From the NCBI GenBank assembly GCA_030762175.1, contig CM060834.1:66879501-66943500 (forward strand): 64,000 bases of DNA. The letters run 5' to 3'. Numbering within the stretch: position 1 is the first letter of the stretch; every line of letters starts with the position of its first letter. The notes beneath the pieces are model-generated. The model saw only the letters and a list, made by a program, of their open reading frames with translations, was not told the DNA's origin and did not search any database. Of this stretch, positions 10,045 through 22,800 are shown piece by piece. Made by a program: the position numbers and the translations under genes. The DNA comes from Metallyticus violacea (taxonomy: Eukaryota; Arthropoda; Insecta; Mantodea; Metallyticidae).

Positions 10045-11490
10045 AAAAAAAATTCTTTTCGAAGTTTGGAAACTTCGTTAGAATCACTTTTTTTCCGTTC
10101 TTATTTGAGATAATTGGTTCTCTTTCATTATACTAGTTTGATAGCCTCAGCAAAGCATATTATGCGCAAAGAATCTCGAAAAGAAAAAAATTTTTTTTCG
10201 AAGTTTGGAAACTTTGTTTGAATGACTTTTTCCGTTCTTATTTGAGATAACTGGTTCTCTTTCATTATACTAGTTTGATAGCCTCAGTAAAGCATATTAT
10301 GCGCAAAGAATATGGAAAAGAAAAAAAATTTTTTTCGAAGTTTGGAAACTTCGTTAGAATCACTTTTTTTCCGTTCTTATGTGAGATAACTGGTTCTCTT
10401 TCCATATACTAGTTTGATAACCTCAGAAAATGATATTATGCGCAAAGAATCTCGAAAAAGAAAAAAGTTTTTTTTCGAAGTTTGGAAACTTCGTTTGAAT
10501 CACTTTTTTTTCCGTTCTTATTTGAGATAACTGGTTCTCTTTCATTATACTAGTTTGATAGCCTCAGAAAAGCATATTATGCGCAAAGAATCTGGAAAAG
10601 AAAAAAAATTATTTTCGAAGTTTGGAAACTTCGTTAGAATCACTTTTTTCCGTTCTTAATTGAGATAACTGGTTCTCTTTCATTATACCAGTTTGATAGC
10701 CTCAGTAAAGCGTATTATGCGCAAAGAATCTCGAAAAGAAAAAAGTTTTTTTTTGAAGTTTGGAAACTTCGTTAGAATCACTTTTTTTCCGTTCTTATTT
10801 GAGATAACTGGTTCTCTTTCATTATACTAGTTTGATAGGCTCAGTAAAGCATATTATGCGCAAAGAATCTCGAAAAGAAAAAAAAATTTTTCGAAGTTTG
10901 GAATCGTCGTTTGAATCACTTTTTTCCGTTCTTATTTGAGATTACTGGTTCTCTTTCATTATACTAGTTTGATAGCCTCAGAAAAGCATATTATGCGCAA
11001 AGAATCTCGAAAAGAAAAAAATTTTTTTTCGAAGTTTGGAAACTTCGTTAGAATCACTTTTTTTCCGTTCTTATTTGAGATAACTGGTTCTCTTTCATTA
11101 TACTAGTTTGATAGCCTCAGTAAAGCATATTATGCGCAAAGAATCTCGAAAAGAAAAAAAATTTTTTTCGAAGTTTGGAAACGTCGTTTGAATCACTTTT
11201 TTCCGTTCTTATTTGAGATTACTGGTTCTCTTTCATTATAGTAGTTTGATAGCCTCAGAAAAGCATATTATGCACAAAGAATCTCGAAAAGAAAAAAAAT
11301 TTTTTTCGAAGTTTGGACTATTCGTTAGAATCACTTTTTTTCCGATCTTATTTGAAATAACTGATTCTCTTTCATTATACTAGTTTGATAGCCTCAGCAA
11401 AGCATATTATGGGTAAAGAATCTCGAAAAGAAAAAAAATTTTTTCCAAGTTTGGAAACTTCGTTAGAATCACTTTTTTTCCGTTCTTATT
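10045..11490 (+). repeat. 1523-bp duplication, copy 2, with diverged tail
   Basis: This is the second copy of the 11-monomer unit. It adds markers TATACCAG (near 10685), AAAGCGTATTATG (near 10710), GGACTATTCG (near 11317), GAAATAACTGATTC (near 11354) and ATTATGGGTAAAG with TTTCCAAG (near 11406-11440). The tail set GGACTATTCG / ATGGGTAAAG is seen again near 21294-21440, 25307-25450 and 51902-52010. The stretch from about 9583 to 11075 also matches about 41444-42937 at offset 31861. Confidence 0.8.
11077..11214 (+). repeat. Representative 138-bp monomer (second class)
   Basis: This monomer is one base shorter because it has six rather than seven Ts before CCGTTC, and it reads AAACGTCGTTTGAATCAC where the majority class reads AAACTTCGTTAGAATCAC. 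The next monomer (from 11215) then begins GAGATTACTGG, has TATAGTAG instead of TATACTAG, and has CAGAAAAG instead of CAGCAAAG or CAGTAAAG. These differences recur as a linked set across the window. 138 is a multiple of three, so a reading frame stays in phase across this class. The class also breaks one arm of the dyad (AAACGTCG instead of AAACTTCG). Confidence 0.9.
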
Positions 11491-11491
11491 T

Positions 11492-14400
11492 GAGATAACT
11501 GGTTCTCTTTCATTATACTAGTTTGATAGCCTCAGCAAAGAATATTATGCGCAAAGAATCTCGAAAAGAAAAAAAATTTTTTTCGAAGTTTGGAAACTTC
11601 GTTAGAATCACTTTTTTTCCGTTCTTATTTGAGATAACTGGTTCTCTTTCATTATACTAGTTTGATAGCCTCAGTAAAGCACATTATGCGCAAAGAATCT
11701 GGAAAAGAAAAAAAAAATTTTTCGAAGTTTTGAAACTTCGTTAGAATCACTTTCTTTCCGTTCTTATTTGAGATAACTGGTTCTCTTTCATTATACTAGT
11801 TTGATAGCCTCAGTAAAGCACATTATGCTCAAAGAATCTCGAAAAGAAAAAAAATTTTTTTCGAAGTTTGGAAACGTCGTTTGAATCACTTTTTTCCGTT
11901 CTTATTTGAGATTACTGCTTCTCTTTCATTATAGTAGTTTGATATCCTCAGAAAAGCATATTATGCTCAAAGAATCTCGAAAAGAAAAAAAATTTTTTTC
12001 GAAGTTTGGAAACGTCGTTTGAATCACTTTTTTCCGTTCTTATTTGAGATTACTGGTTCTCTTTCATTATAGTAGAATGATAGCCTCAGAAAAGCATATT
12101 ATGTACAAAGAATATCGAAAAGAAAAAAAATTTTTTTGGAAGTTTGGAAACTTCGTTAGAATCACTTTTATTCCGTTCTTATTTGAGATAACTGGTTCTC
12201 TTTCATTATACTAGTTTGATAGCCTCAGCAAAGCATATTATGCATAAAGAATCTCGAAAAGAAAAAAGTTTTTTTTCGAAGTTTGGAAACTTCGTTAGAA
12301 TCACTTTTTTTCCGTTCTTATTTGAGATAACTGGTTCTCTTTCATTAATCTAGTTTGATAGCCTCAGTAAAGCATATTATGCGCAAAGAATCTCGAAAAG
12401 AAAAAAAATTTTTTTCGAAGTTTGAAAACCTTGTTTTAATCACTTTTTTCCGTTCTTATTTGAGATTACTGGTTCTCTTTCATTATAGTAGTTTGATAGC
12501 CTCAGAAAAGCATATTATGCGCAAAGAATCTCGAAAAGAAAAAAATTTTTTTTCGAAGTTTGGACACTTCGTTAGAATCACTTTTTTTCCGATCTTATTT
12601 GAGATAACTGGTTCTCTTTCATTATACTAGTTTGATAGCCTCAGCAAAGCATATTATGCGCAAAGAATCTCGAAAAGAAAAAAAATTTTTTTCTAAGTTT
12701 GGAAACTTCGTTAGAATCACTTTTTTTCCGTTCTTATTTGAGATAACTGGTTCTCTTTCATTATACTAGTTTGATAGCCTCAGCAAAGCATATTATGCGC
12801 AAAGAATCTCGAAAAGAAAAAAAAATTTTTTCGAAGTTTGGAAACTTCGTTAGAATCACTTTTTTTCCGTTCTTATTTGAGATAACTGGTTCTCTTTCAT
12901 TATACTAGTTTGATAGCCTCAGTAAAGCATATTATGCGCAAAGAATCTGGAAAAGAAAAAAAATTATTTTCGAAGTTTGGAAACTTCGTTAGAATCACTT
13001 TTTTTCCGTTCTTAATTGAGATAACTGGTTCTCTTTCATTATACTAGTTTGATAGCCTCAGTAAAGCATATTATGCGCAAAGAATCTCGAAAAGAAAAAA
13101 GTTTTTTTTTTGAAGTTTGGAAACTTCGTTTGAATCACTTTTTTTCCGTTCTTATTTGAGATAACTGGTTCTCTTTCATTATACTAGTTTGATAGGCTCA
13201 GTAAAGCATATTATGCGCAAAGAATCTCGAAGAGAAAAAAAATTTTTTCGAAGTTTGGAATCGTCGTTTGAATCACTTTTTTCCGTTCTTATTTGAGATT
13301 ACTGGTTCTCTTTCATTATACTAGTTTGATAGCCTCAGCAAAGCATATTATGCGCAAAGAATCTCGAAAAGAAAAAAAATTTTTTTCGAAGTTTGGACAC
13401 TTCGTTAGAATCACTTTTTTTCCGATCTTATTTGAGATAACTGGTTCTCTTTCATTATACTAGTTTGATAGCCTCAGCAAAGCATATTATGCGCAAACAA
13501 TCTCGAAAAGAAAAAAAATTTTTTTCGAAGTTTGGAAACTTCGTTAGAATCACTTTTTTTCCGTTCTTATTTGAGATAACTGGTTCTCTTTCATTATACT
13601 AGTTTGATAGCCTCAGCAAAGCATATTATGCGCAAAGAATCTCGAAAAGAAAAAAAATTTTTTTCGAAGTTTGGAAACTTCGTTAGAATCACTTTTTTTC
13701 CGTTCTTATTTGAGATAACTGGTTCTCTTTCATTATACTAGTTTGATAGCCTCAGTAAAGCATATTATGCGCAAAGAATCTGGAAAAGAAAAAAATTATT
13801 TTCGAAGTTTGGAAACTTCGTTAGAATCACTTTTTTTCCGTTCTTATTTGAGATAACTGGTTCTCTTTCATTATACTAGTTTGATAGCCTCAGTAAAGCA
13901 TATTATGCGCAAAGAATCTCGAAAAGAAAAAAGTTTTTTTTCGAAGTTTGGAATCGTCGTTTGAATCACTTTTTTCCGTTCTTATTTGAGATTACTGGTT
14001 CTCTTTCATTATACTAGTTTGATAGCCTCAGCAAAGCATATTATGCGCAAAGAATCTCGAAAAGAAAAAAAGTATTTTCGAAGTTTGGAAACTTCGTTAG
14101 AATCACTTTTTTTCCGTTCTTATTTGAGATAACTGGTTCTCTTTCATTATAGTAGTTTGATAGCCTCAGTAAAGCATATTATGCGCAAAGAATCTCGAAA
14201 AGAAAAAAAAATTTTTTCGAAGTTTGGACACTTTGTTAGAATCACTTTTTTTCCGATCTTATTTGAGATAACTGGTTCTCTTTCATTATACTAGTTTGAT
14301 AGCCTCAGCAAAGCATATTATGCGCAAAGAATCTCGAAAAGTAAAAAAATTTTTTTCGAAGTTTGGAAACTTCGTTAGAATCACTTTTTTTCCGTTCTTA

Positions 14401-15110
14401 TGTGAGATAACTGGTTCTCTTTCCTTATACTAGTTTGATAACCTCAGAAAAGGATATTATGCGCAAAGAATCTCGAAAAGAAAAAAGTTTTTTTTCGAAG
14501 TTTGGAAACTTCGTTTGAATCACTTTTTTTTCCGTTCTTATTTGAGATAACTGGTTCTCTTTCATTATAGTAGTTTGATAGACTCAGAAAAGCATATTAT
14601 GCGCAAAGAATCTCGAAAAGAAAAAAGGTTTTTTCGAAGTTTGGAAACTTCTTTAGAATCACTTTTTTTCCGTTCTTATTTGAGATTACTGGTTCTCTTT
14701 CCATATACTAGTTTGATAACCTCAGAAAAGGATACTATGCGCAAAGAATCTCGAAAAGAAAAAAGTTTTTTTTCGAAGTTTTGAAACTTCGTTTGAATCA
14801 CTTTTTTTTCCGTTCTTATTTGAGATAACTGGTTCTCTTTCATTATATTAGTTTGATAGCGTCAGTAAAGCATATTATGCGCAAAGAATCTGGAAAAGAA
14901 AAAAAAATTTTTTCGAAGTTTGGAAACTTCGTTAGAATCACTTTTTTCCATTCTTATTTGAGATAACTGGTTCTCTTTCATTATACTAGTTTGATAGCCT
15001 CAGTAAAGCATATTATGCGCAAAGAATCTCGAAAAGAAAAAAGTTTTTTTTCGAAGTTTGGAAACTTCTTTAGAATCACTTTTTTTCCGTTCTTATTTGA
15101 GATAACTGGT
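11492..15110 (+). repeat. Higher-order block A, copy 2
   Basis: Matches 1-3640 at offset 11491 and copy 3 at offset 3468 (25 monomers). The TCATTAATCTAG marker is at 12342. Copy 2 carries GATATCCTCAG near 11941, which copy 3 shares (near 15409) but copy 1 lacks (GATAGCCTCAG), so copies 2 and 3 are each other's closest relatives. The junction with copy 3 lies at about 15063-15149, where a TTCTTTAGAATCAC monomer is followed directly by the CACATTATG / AATCTGG monomer of the next copy. Confidence 0.9.
12324..12461 (+). repeat. TCATTAATCTAG marker monomer, copy 2
   Basis: Within block A copy 2; the flanking cassette is shared with copy 1 at offset 11491. Confidence 0.9.
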
Positions 15111-18100
15111 TCTCTTTCATTATACTAGTTTGATAGCCTCAGTAAAGCACATTATGCGCAAAGAATCTGGAAAAGAAAAAAAAAATTTTTCGAAGTTTTG
15201 AAACTTCGTTAGAATCACTTTCTTTCCGTTCTTATTTGAGATAACTGGTTCTCTTTCATTATACTAGTTTGATAGCCTCAGTAAAGCACATTATGCTCAA
15301 AGAATCTCGAAAAGAAAAAAAATTTTTTTCGAAGTTTGGAAACGTCGTTTGAATCACTTTTTTCCGTTCTTATTTGAGATTACTGCTTCTCTTTCATTAT
15401 AGTAGTTTGATATCCTCAGAAAAGCATATTATGCTCAAAGAATCTCGAAAAGAAAAAAAATTTTTTTCGAAGTTTGGAAACGTCGTTTGAATCACTTTTT
15501 TCCGTTCTTATTTGAGATTACTGGTTCTCTTTCATTATAGTAGAATGATAGCCTCAGAAAAGCATATTATGTACAAAGAATATCGAAAAGAAAAAAAATT
15601 TTTTTGGAAGTTTGGAAACTTCGTTAGAATCACTTTTATTCCGTTCTTATTTGAGATAACTGGTTCTCTTTCATTATACTAGTTTGATAGCCTCAGCAAA
15701 GCATATTATGCATAAAGAATCTCGAAAAGAAAAAAGTTTTTTTTCGAAGTTTGGAAACTTCGTTAGAATCACTTTTTTTCCGTTCTTATTTGAGATAACT
15801 GGTTCTCTTTCATTAATCTAGTTTGATAGCCTCAGTAAAGCATATTATGCGCAAAGAATCTCGAAAAGAAAAAAAATTTTTTTCGAAGTTTGAAAACCTT
15901 GTTTTAATCACTTTTTTCCGTTCTTATTTGAGATTACTGGTTCTCTTTCATTATAGTAGTTTGATAGCCTCAGAAAAGCATATTATGCGCAAAGAATCTC
16001 GAAAAGAAAAAAATTTTTTTTCGAAGTTTGGACACTTCGTTAGAATCACTTTTTTTCCGATCTTATTTGAGATAACTGGTTCTCTTTCATTATACTAGTT
16101 TGATAGCCTCAGCAAAGCATATTATGCGCAAAGAATCTCGAAAAGAAAAAAAATTTTTTTCTAAGTTTGGAAACTTCGTTAGAATCACTTTTTTTCCGTT
16201 CTTATTTGAGATAACTGGTTCTCTTTCATTATACTAGTTTGATAGCCTCAGCAAAGCATATTATGCGCAAAGAATCTCGAAAAGAAAAAAAAATTTTTTC
16301 GAAGTTTGGAAACTTCGTTAGAATCACTTTTTTTCCGTTCTTATTTGAGATAACTGGTTCTCTTTCATTATACTAGTTTGATAGCCTCAGTAAAGCATAT
16401 TATGCGCAAAGAATCTGGAAAAGAAAAAAAATTATTTTCGAAGTTTGGAAACTTCGTTAGAATCACTTTTTTTCCGTTCTTAATTGAGATAACTGGTTCT
16501 CTTTCATTATACTAGTTTGATAGCCTCAGTAAAGCATATTATGCGCAAAGAATCTCGAAAAGAAAAAAGTTTTTTTTTTGAAGTTTGGAAACTTCGTTTG
16601 AATCACTTTTTTTCCGTTCTTATTTGAGATAACTGGTTCTCTTTCATTATACTAGTTTGATAGGCTCAGTAAAGCATATTATGCGCAAAGAATCTCGAAG
16701 AGAAAAAAAATTTTTTCGAAGTTTGGAATCGTCGTTTGAATCACTTTTTTCCGTTCTTATTTGAGATTACTGGTTCTCTTTCATTATACTAGTTTGATAG
16801 CCTCAGCAAAGCATATTATGCGCAAAGAATCTCGAAAAGAAAAAAAATTTTTTTCGAAGTTTGGACACTTCGTTAGAATCACTTTTTTTCCGATCTTATT
16901 TGAGATAACTGGTTCTCTTTCATTATACTAGTTTGATAGCCTCAGCAAAGCATATTATGCGCAAACAATCTCGAAAAGAAAAAAAATTTTTTTCGAAGTT
17001 TGGAAACTTCGTTAGAATCACTTTTTTTCCGTTCTTATTTGAGATAACTGGTTCTCTTTCATTATACTAGTTTGATAGCCTCAGCAAAGCATATTATGCG
17101 CAAAGAATCTCGAAAAGAAAAAAAATTTTTTTCGAAGTTTGGAAACTTCGTTAGAATCACTTTTTTTCCGTTCTTATTTGAGATAACTGGTTCTCTTTCA
17201 TTATACTAGTTTGATAGCCTCAGTAAAGCATATTATGCGCAAAGAATCTGGAAAAGAAAAAAATTATTTTCGAAGTTTGGAAACTTCGTTAGAATCACTT
17301 TTTTTCCGTTCTTATTTGAGATAACTGGTTCTCTTTCATTATACTAGTTTGATAGCCTCAGTAAAGCATATTATGCGCAAAGAATCTCGAAAAGAAAAAA
17401 GTTTTTTTTCGAAGTTTGGAATCGTCGTTTGAATCACTTTTTTCCGTTCTTATTTGAGATTACTGGTTCTCTTTCATTATACTAGTTTGATAGCCTCAGC
17501 AAAGCATATTATGCGCAAAGAATCTCGAAAAGAAAAAAAGTATTTTCGAAGTTTGGAAACTTCGTTAGAATCACTTTTTTTCCGTTCTTATTTGAGATAA
17601 CTGGTTCTCTTTCATTATAGTAGTTTGATAGCCTCAGTAAAGCATATTATGCGCAAAGAATCTCGAAAAGAAAAAAAAATTTTTTCGAAGTTTGGACACT
17701 TTGTTAGAATCACTTTTTTTCCGATCTTATTTGAGATAACTGGTTCTCTTTCATTATACTAGTTTGATAGCCTCAGCAAAGCATATTATGCGCAAAGAAT
17801 CTCGAAAAGTAAAAAAATTTTTTTCGAAGTTTGGAAACTTCGTTAGAATCACTTTTTTTCCGTTCTTATGTGAGATAACTGGTTCTCTTTCCTTATACTA
17901 GTTTGATAACCTCAGAAAAGGATATTATGCGCAAAGAATCTCGAAAAGAAAAAAGTTTTTTTTCGAAGTTTGGAAACTTCGTTTGAATCACTTTTTTTTC
18001 CGTTCTTATTTGAGATAACTGGTTCTCTTTCATTATAGTAGTTTGATAGACTCAGAAAAGCATATTATGCGCAAAGAATCTCGAAAAGAAAAAAGGTTTT

Positions 18101-18580
18101 TTCGAAGTTTGGAAACTTCTTTAGAATCACTTTTTTTCCGTTCTTATTTGAGATTACTGGTTCTCTTTCCATATACTAGTTTGATAACCTCAGAAAAGGA
18201 TACTATGCGCAAAGAATCTCGAAAAGAAAAAAGTTTTTTTTCGAAGTTTTGAAACTTCGTTTGAATCACTTTTTTTTCCGTTCTTATTTGAGATAACTGG
18301 TTCTCTTTCATTATATTAGTTTGATAGCGTCAGTAAAGCATATTATGCGCAAAGAATCTGGAAAAGAAAAAAAAATTTTTTCGAAGTTTGGAAACTTCGT
18401 TAGAATCACTTTTTTCCATTCTTATTTGAGATAACTGGTTCTCTTTCATTATACTAGTTTGATAGCCTCAGTAAAGCATATTATGCGCAAAGAATCTCGA
18501 AAAGAAAAAAGTTTTTTTTCGAAGTTTGGAAACTTCTTTAGAATCACTTTTTTTCCGTTCTTATTTGAGATAACTGGTTC
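15111..18580 (+). repeat. Higher-order block A, copy 3
   Basis: A 3468-bp tandem repeat of copy 2, starting one monomer later than copy 2's left edge. TCATTAATCTAG is at 15810 and GATAGACTCAGAAAAG at about 18048. The first monomer of the cassette (AAAGAATATTATG) is missing here because the junction falls after it. Past 18580 the order continues as in 3640-4900. So copy 3 keeps the right flank of the ancestral block and copy 2 keeps the left flank, the pattern expected of one unequal crossover. Confidence 0.9.
15792..15929 (+). repeat. TCATTAATCTAG marker monomer, copy 3
   Basis: Within block A copy 3, 3468 bp after copy 2; the cassette has lost its first monomer at the tandem junction. Confidence 0.9.
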
Positions 18581-18790
18581 TCTTTCATTATACTAGTTTG
18601 ATAGCCTCAGTAAAGCATATTATGCGCAAAGAATCTGGAAAAGAAAAAAAATTATTTTCGAAGTTTGGAAACTTCGTTAGAATCACTTTTTTCCGTTCTT
18701 AATTGAGATAACTGGTTCTCTTTCATTATACTAGTTTGATAGCCTCAGGAAAGCATATTATGCGCAAAGAATCTCGAAAAGAAAAAAGTT
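18580..18790 (+). repeat. Satellite monomers linking block A copy 3 to the 4-kb pair
   Basis: Ordinary monomers with AATCTGG plus ATTATTTTCG and TTCTTAATTGAG, then CAGGAAAG. They match about 3640-3850 at offset about 14960. Nothing other than satellite is present. Confidence 0.8.
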
Positions 18791-21700
18791 TTTTTTTGAA
18801 GTTTGGAAACTTCGTTAGAATCACTTTTTTTCCGTTCTTATTTGAGATAACTGGTTCTCTTTCATTATACTAGTTTGATAGGCTCAGTAAAGCATATTAT
18901 GCGCAAAGAATCTCGAAAAGAAAAAAAATTTTTTCGAAGTTTGGAATCGTCGTTTGAATCACTTTTTTCCGTTCTTATTTGAGATTACTGGTTCTCTTTC
19001 ATTATACTAGTTTGATAGCCTCAGCAAAGCATATTATGCGCAAAGAATCTCGAAAAGAAAAAAAATTTTTTTCGAAGTTTGGAAACTTCGTTAGAATCAC
19101 TTTTTTTCCGTTCTTATTTGAGATAACTGGTTATCTTTCATTATACTAGTTTGATAGCCTCAGTAAAGCATATTATGCGCAAAGAATCTCGAAAAGAAAA
19201 AAAATTTTTTTCGAAGTTTGGAAACGTCGTTTGAATCACTTTTTTCCGTTCTTATTTGAGATTACTGGTTCTCTTTCATTATAGTAGTTTGATAGCCTCA
19301 GAAAAGCATATTATGCGCAAAGAAATTCGAAAAGAAAAAAGTTTTTTTTTGAAGTTTGGAAACTTCGTTTGAATCACTTTTTTTCCGTTCTTATTTGAGA
19401 TAACTGGTTCTCTTTCATTATACTAGTTTGATAGGCTCAGTAAAGCATATTATGCGCAAAGAATCTCGAAAAGAAAAAAAATTTTTTCGAAGTTTGGAAT
19501 CGTTGTTTGAATCACTTTTTTCCGATCTTATTTGAGATTACTGGTTCTCTTTCATTATACTAGTTTGATAGCCTCAGCAAAGCATATTATGCGCAAAGAA
19601 TCTCGAAAAGAAAAAAAATTTTTTTCGAAGTTTGAAACTTCGTTAGAATCACTTTTTTTCCGTTCCTATTTGAGATAACTGGTTCTCTTTCATTATACTA
19701 GTTTGATAGCCTCAGTAAAGCATATTATGCGCAAAGAATCTCGAAAAGAAAAAAATTCTTTTTCGAAGTTTGGAAACGTTGTTTTAATCACTTTTTTCCG
19801 TTCTTATTTGAGATTACTGGTTCTCTTTCATTATAGTAGTTTGATAGCCTCAGAAAAGCAAATTATGCACAAAGAATCTCGAAAAGAAAAAAAAATTTTT
19901 TCGAAGTTTGGACACTTCGTTAGAATCACTTTTTTTCCGATCTTATTTGAGATAACTGGTTCTCTTTCATTATACTAGTTTGATAGCATCAGCAAAGCAT
20001 ATTATGCGCAAAGAATCTCGAAAAAAAAAATTTTTTTTCGAAGTTTGGAAACTTCGTTAGAATCACTTTTTTTCCGTTCTTATTTGAGATAACTGGTTCT
20101 CTTTCATTATACTAGTTTGATAGCCTCTGCAAAGCATATTATGCGCAAAGAATCTCGAAAAGAAAAAAAATTTTTTTCGAAGTTTGGAAACTTCGTTAGA
20201 ATGACTTTTTTTCCGTTCTTATTTGAGATAACTGGTTCTCTTTCATTATACTAGTATGATAGCCTCAGTAAAGCATATTATGCGCAAAGAATCTGGAAAA
20301 GAAAAAAAATTATTTTCGAAGTTTGGAAACTTCGTTAGAATCACTTTTTTTCCGTTCTTAATTGAGATAACTGGTTCTCTTTCATTATACTAGTTTGATA
20401 GCCTCAGTAAAGCATATTATGCGCAAAGAATCTCGAAAAGAAAAAATTTTTTTTTTGAAGTTTGGAAACTTCGTTTGAATCACTTTTTTTCCGTTCTTAT
20501 TTGAGATAACTGGTTCTCTTTCATTATAGTAGTTTGATAGGCTCAGTAAAGCATATTATGCGCAAAGAATATCGAAAAGAAAAAAAATTTTTTCGAAGTT
20601 TGGAATCGTCGTTTGAATCACTTTTTTCCGTTCTTATTTGAGATTATTGGTTCTCTTTCATTATACTAGTTTGATAGCCTCAGCAAAGCATATTATGCGC
20701 AAAGAATCTCGAAAAGAAAAAAAATTTTTTTCGAAGTTTGGAAACTTCGTTAGAATCACTTTTTTTCCGTTCTTATTTGAGATAACTGGTTCTCTTTCAT
20801 TATACTAGTTTGATAGCCTCAGTAAACCATATTATGCGCAAAGAATCTCGAAAAGAAAAAAATTTTTTTTCGAAGTTTGGAAACGTTGTTTTAATCACTT
20901 TTTTCCGTTCTTATTTGAGATTACTGGTTCTCTTTCATTATAGCAGTTTGATAGCCTCAGAAAAGCATATTATGCACAAAGAATCTCGAAAAGAAAAAAA
21001 AATTTTTTCGAAGTTTGGACACTTCGTTAGAATCACTTTTTTTCCGTTCTTATTTGAGATAACTGGTTCTCTTTCATTATACTAGTTTGATAGCCTCAGT
21101 AAAGCATATTATGCGCAAAGAATCTCGAAAAGAAAAAAAATTTTTTTCGAAGTTTGGAAACGTCGTTTGAATCACTTTTTTCCGTTCTTATTTGAGATTA
21201 CTGGTTCTCTTTCATTATAGTAGTTTGATAGCCTCAGAAAAGCATATTATGCACAAAGAATCTCGAAAAGAAAAAAAATTTTTTTCGAAGTTTGGACTAT
21301 TCGTTAGAATCACTTTTTTTCCGATCTTATTTGAAATAACTGATTCTCTTTCATTATACTAGTTTGATAGCCTCAGCAAAGCATATTATGGGTAAAGAAT
21401 CTCGAAAAGAAAAAAAATTTTTTCCAAGTTTGGAAACTTCGTTAGAATCACTTTTTTTCCGTTCTTATTTGAGATAACTGGTTCTCTTTCATTATACTAG
21501 TTTGATAGCCTCAGCAAAGAATATTATGCGCAAAGAATCTCGAAAAGAAAAAAAATTTTTTTCGAAGTTTGGAAACTTCGTTAGAATCACTTTTTTTCCG
21601 TTCTTATTTGAGATAACTGGTTCTCTTTCATTATACTAGTTTGATAGCCTCAGTAAAGCACATTATGCACAAAGAATCTGGAAAAGAAAAAAAATTTTTT

Positions 21701-22800
21701 TCGAAGTTTTGAAACTTCGTTAGAATCACTTTCTTTCCGTTCTTATTTGAGATAACTGGTTCTCTTTCATTATACTGGTTTGATAGCCTCAGTAAAGCAC
21801 ATTATGCTCAAAGAATCTCGAAAAGAAAAAAAATTTTTTTCGAAGTTTCGAAACGTCGTTTGAATCACTTTTTTCCGTTCTTATTTGAGATTACTGCTTC
21901 TCTTTCATTATAGTAGTTTGATAGCCTCAGAAAAGCATATTATGCTCAAAGAATCTCGAAAAGAAAAAAAATTTTTTTCGAAGTTTGGAAACGTCGTTTG
22001 AATCACTTTTTTCCGTTCTTATTTGAGATTACTGGTTCTCTTTCATTATAGTAGAATGATAGCCTCAGAAAAGCATATTATGCACAAAGAATATCGAAAA
22101 GAAAAAAAATTTTTTTGGAAGTTTGGAAACTTCGTTAGAATCACTTTTATTCCGTTCTTATTTGAGATAACTGGTTCTCTTTCATTATACTAGTTTGATA
22201 GCCTCAGCAAAGCATATTATGCATAAAGAATGTCGAAAAGAAAAAAGTTTTTTTGCGAAGTTTGGAAACTTCGTTAGAATCACTTTTTTTCCGTTCTTAT
22301 TTGAGATAACTGGTTCTCTTTCATTAATCTAGTTTGATAGCCTCAGTAAAGCATATTATGCGCAAAGAATCTCGAAAAGAAAAAAAATTTTTTTCGAAGT
22401 TTGAAAACCTTGTTTTAATCACTTTTTTCCGTTCTTATTTGAGATTACTGGTTCTCTTTCATTATAGTAGTTTGATAGCCTCAGAAAAGCATATTATGCG
22501 CAAAGAATCTCGAAAAGAAAAAAATTTTTTTTCGAAGTTTGGACACTTCGTTAGAATCACTTTTTTTCCGATCTTATTTGAGATAACTGGTTCTCTTTCA
22601 TTATACTAGTTTGATAGCCTCAGCAAAGCATATTATGCGCAAAGAATCTCGAAAAGAAAAAAAATTTTTTTCGAAGTTTGGAAACTTCGTTAGAATCACT
22701 TTTTTTCCGTTCTTATTTGAGATAACTGGTTCTCTTTCATTATACTAGTTTGATAGCCTCAGCAAAGCATATTATGCGCAAAGAATCTCGAAAAGAAAAA
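18790..22800 (+). repeat. 4013-bp tandem duplication, copy 1 (29 monomers)
   Basis: All markers recur at offset 4013: GATAGGCTCAG (18881/22894), CAAAGAAATTCG, GATAGCATCAG, GATAGCCTCTGC, GTATGATAGCC, TATAGCAGTTTG (about 20940/24953), GGACTATTCG, ATGGGTAAAG, TATACTGGTTTG (about 21773/25786), AAAGAATGTCG with TTTTTTTGCG, and TCATTAATCTAG (22321/26334). Differences noticed between the copies are only a handful, for example CAGTAAACCAT at about 20826 against CAGTAAAGCAT, and GGACACTT against GCACACTT (copy 2, about 23923). The unit includes most of the 1936-bp unit and then the TCATTAATCTAG cassette. Confidence 0.93.
22303..22440 (+). repeat. TCATTAATCTAG marker monomer, copy 4
   Basis: At the right end of the first 4013-bp unit. 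The preceding monomer has AAAGAATGTCG and TTTTTTTGCG, shared only with copies 5 and 6. Confidence 0.9.
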
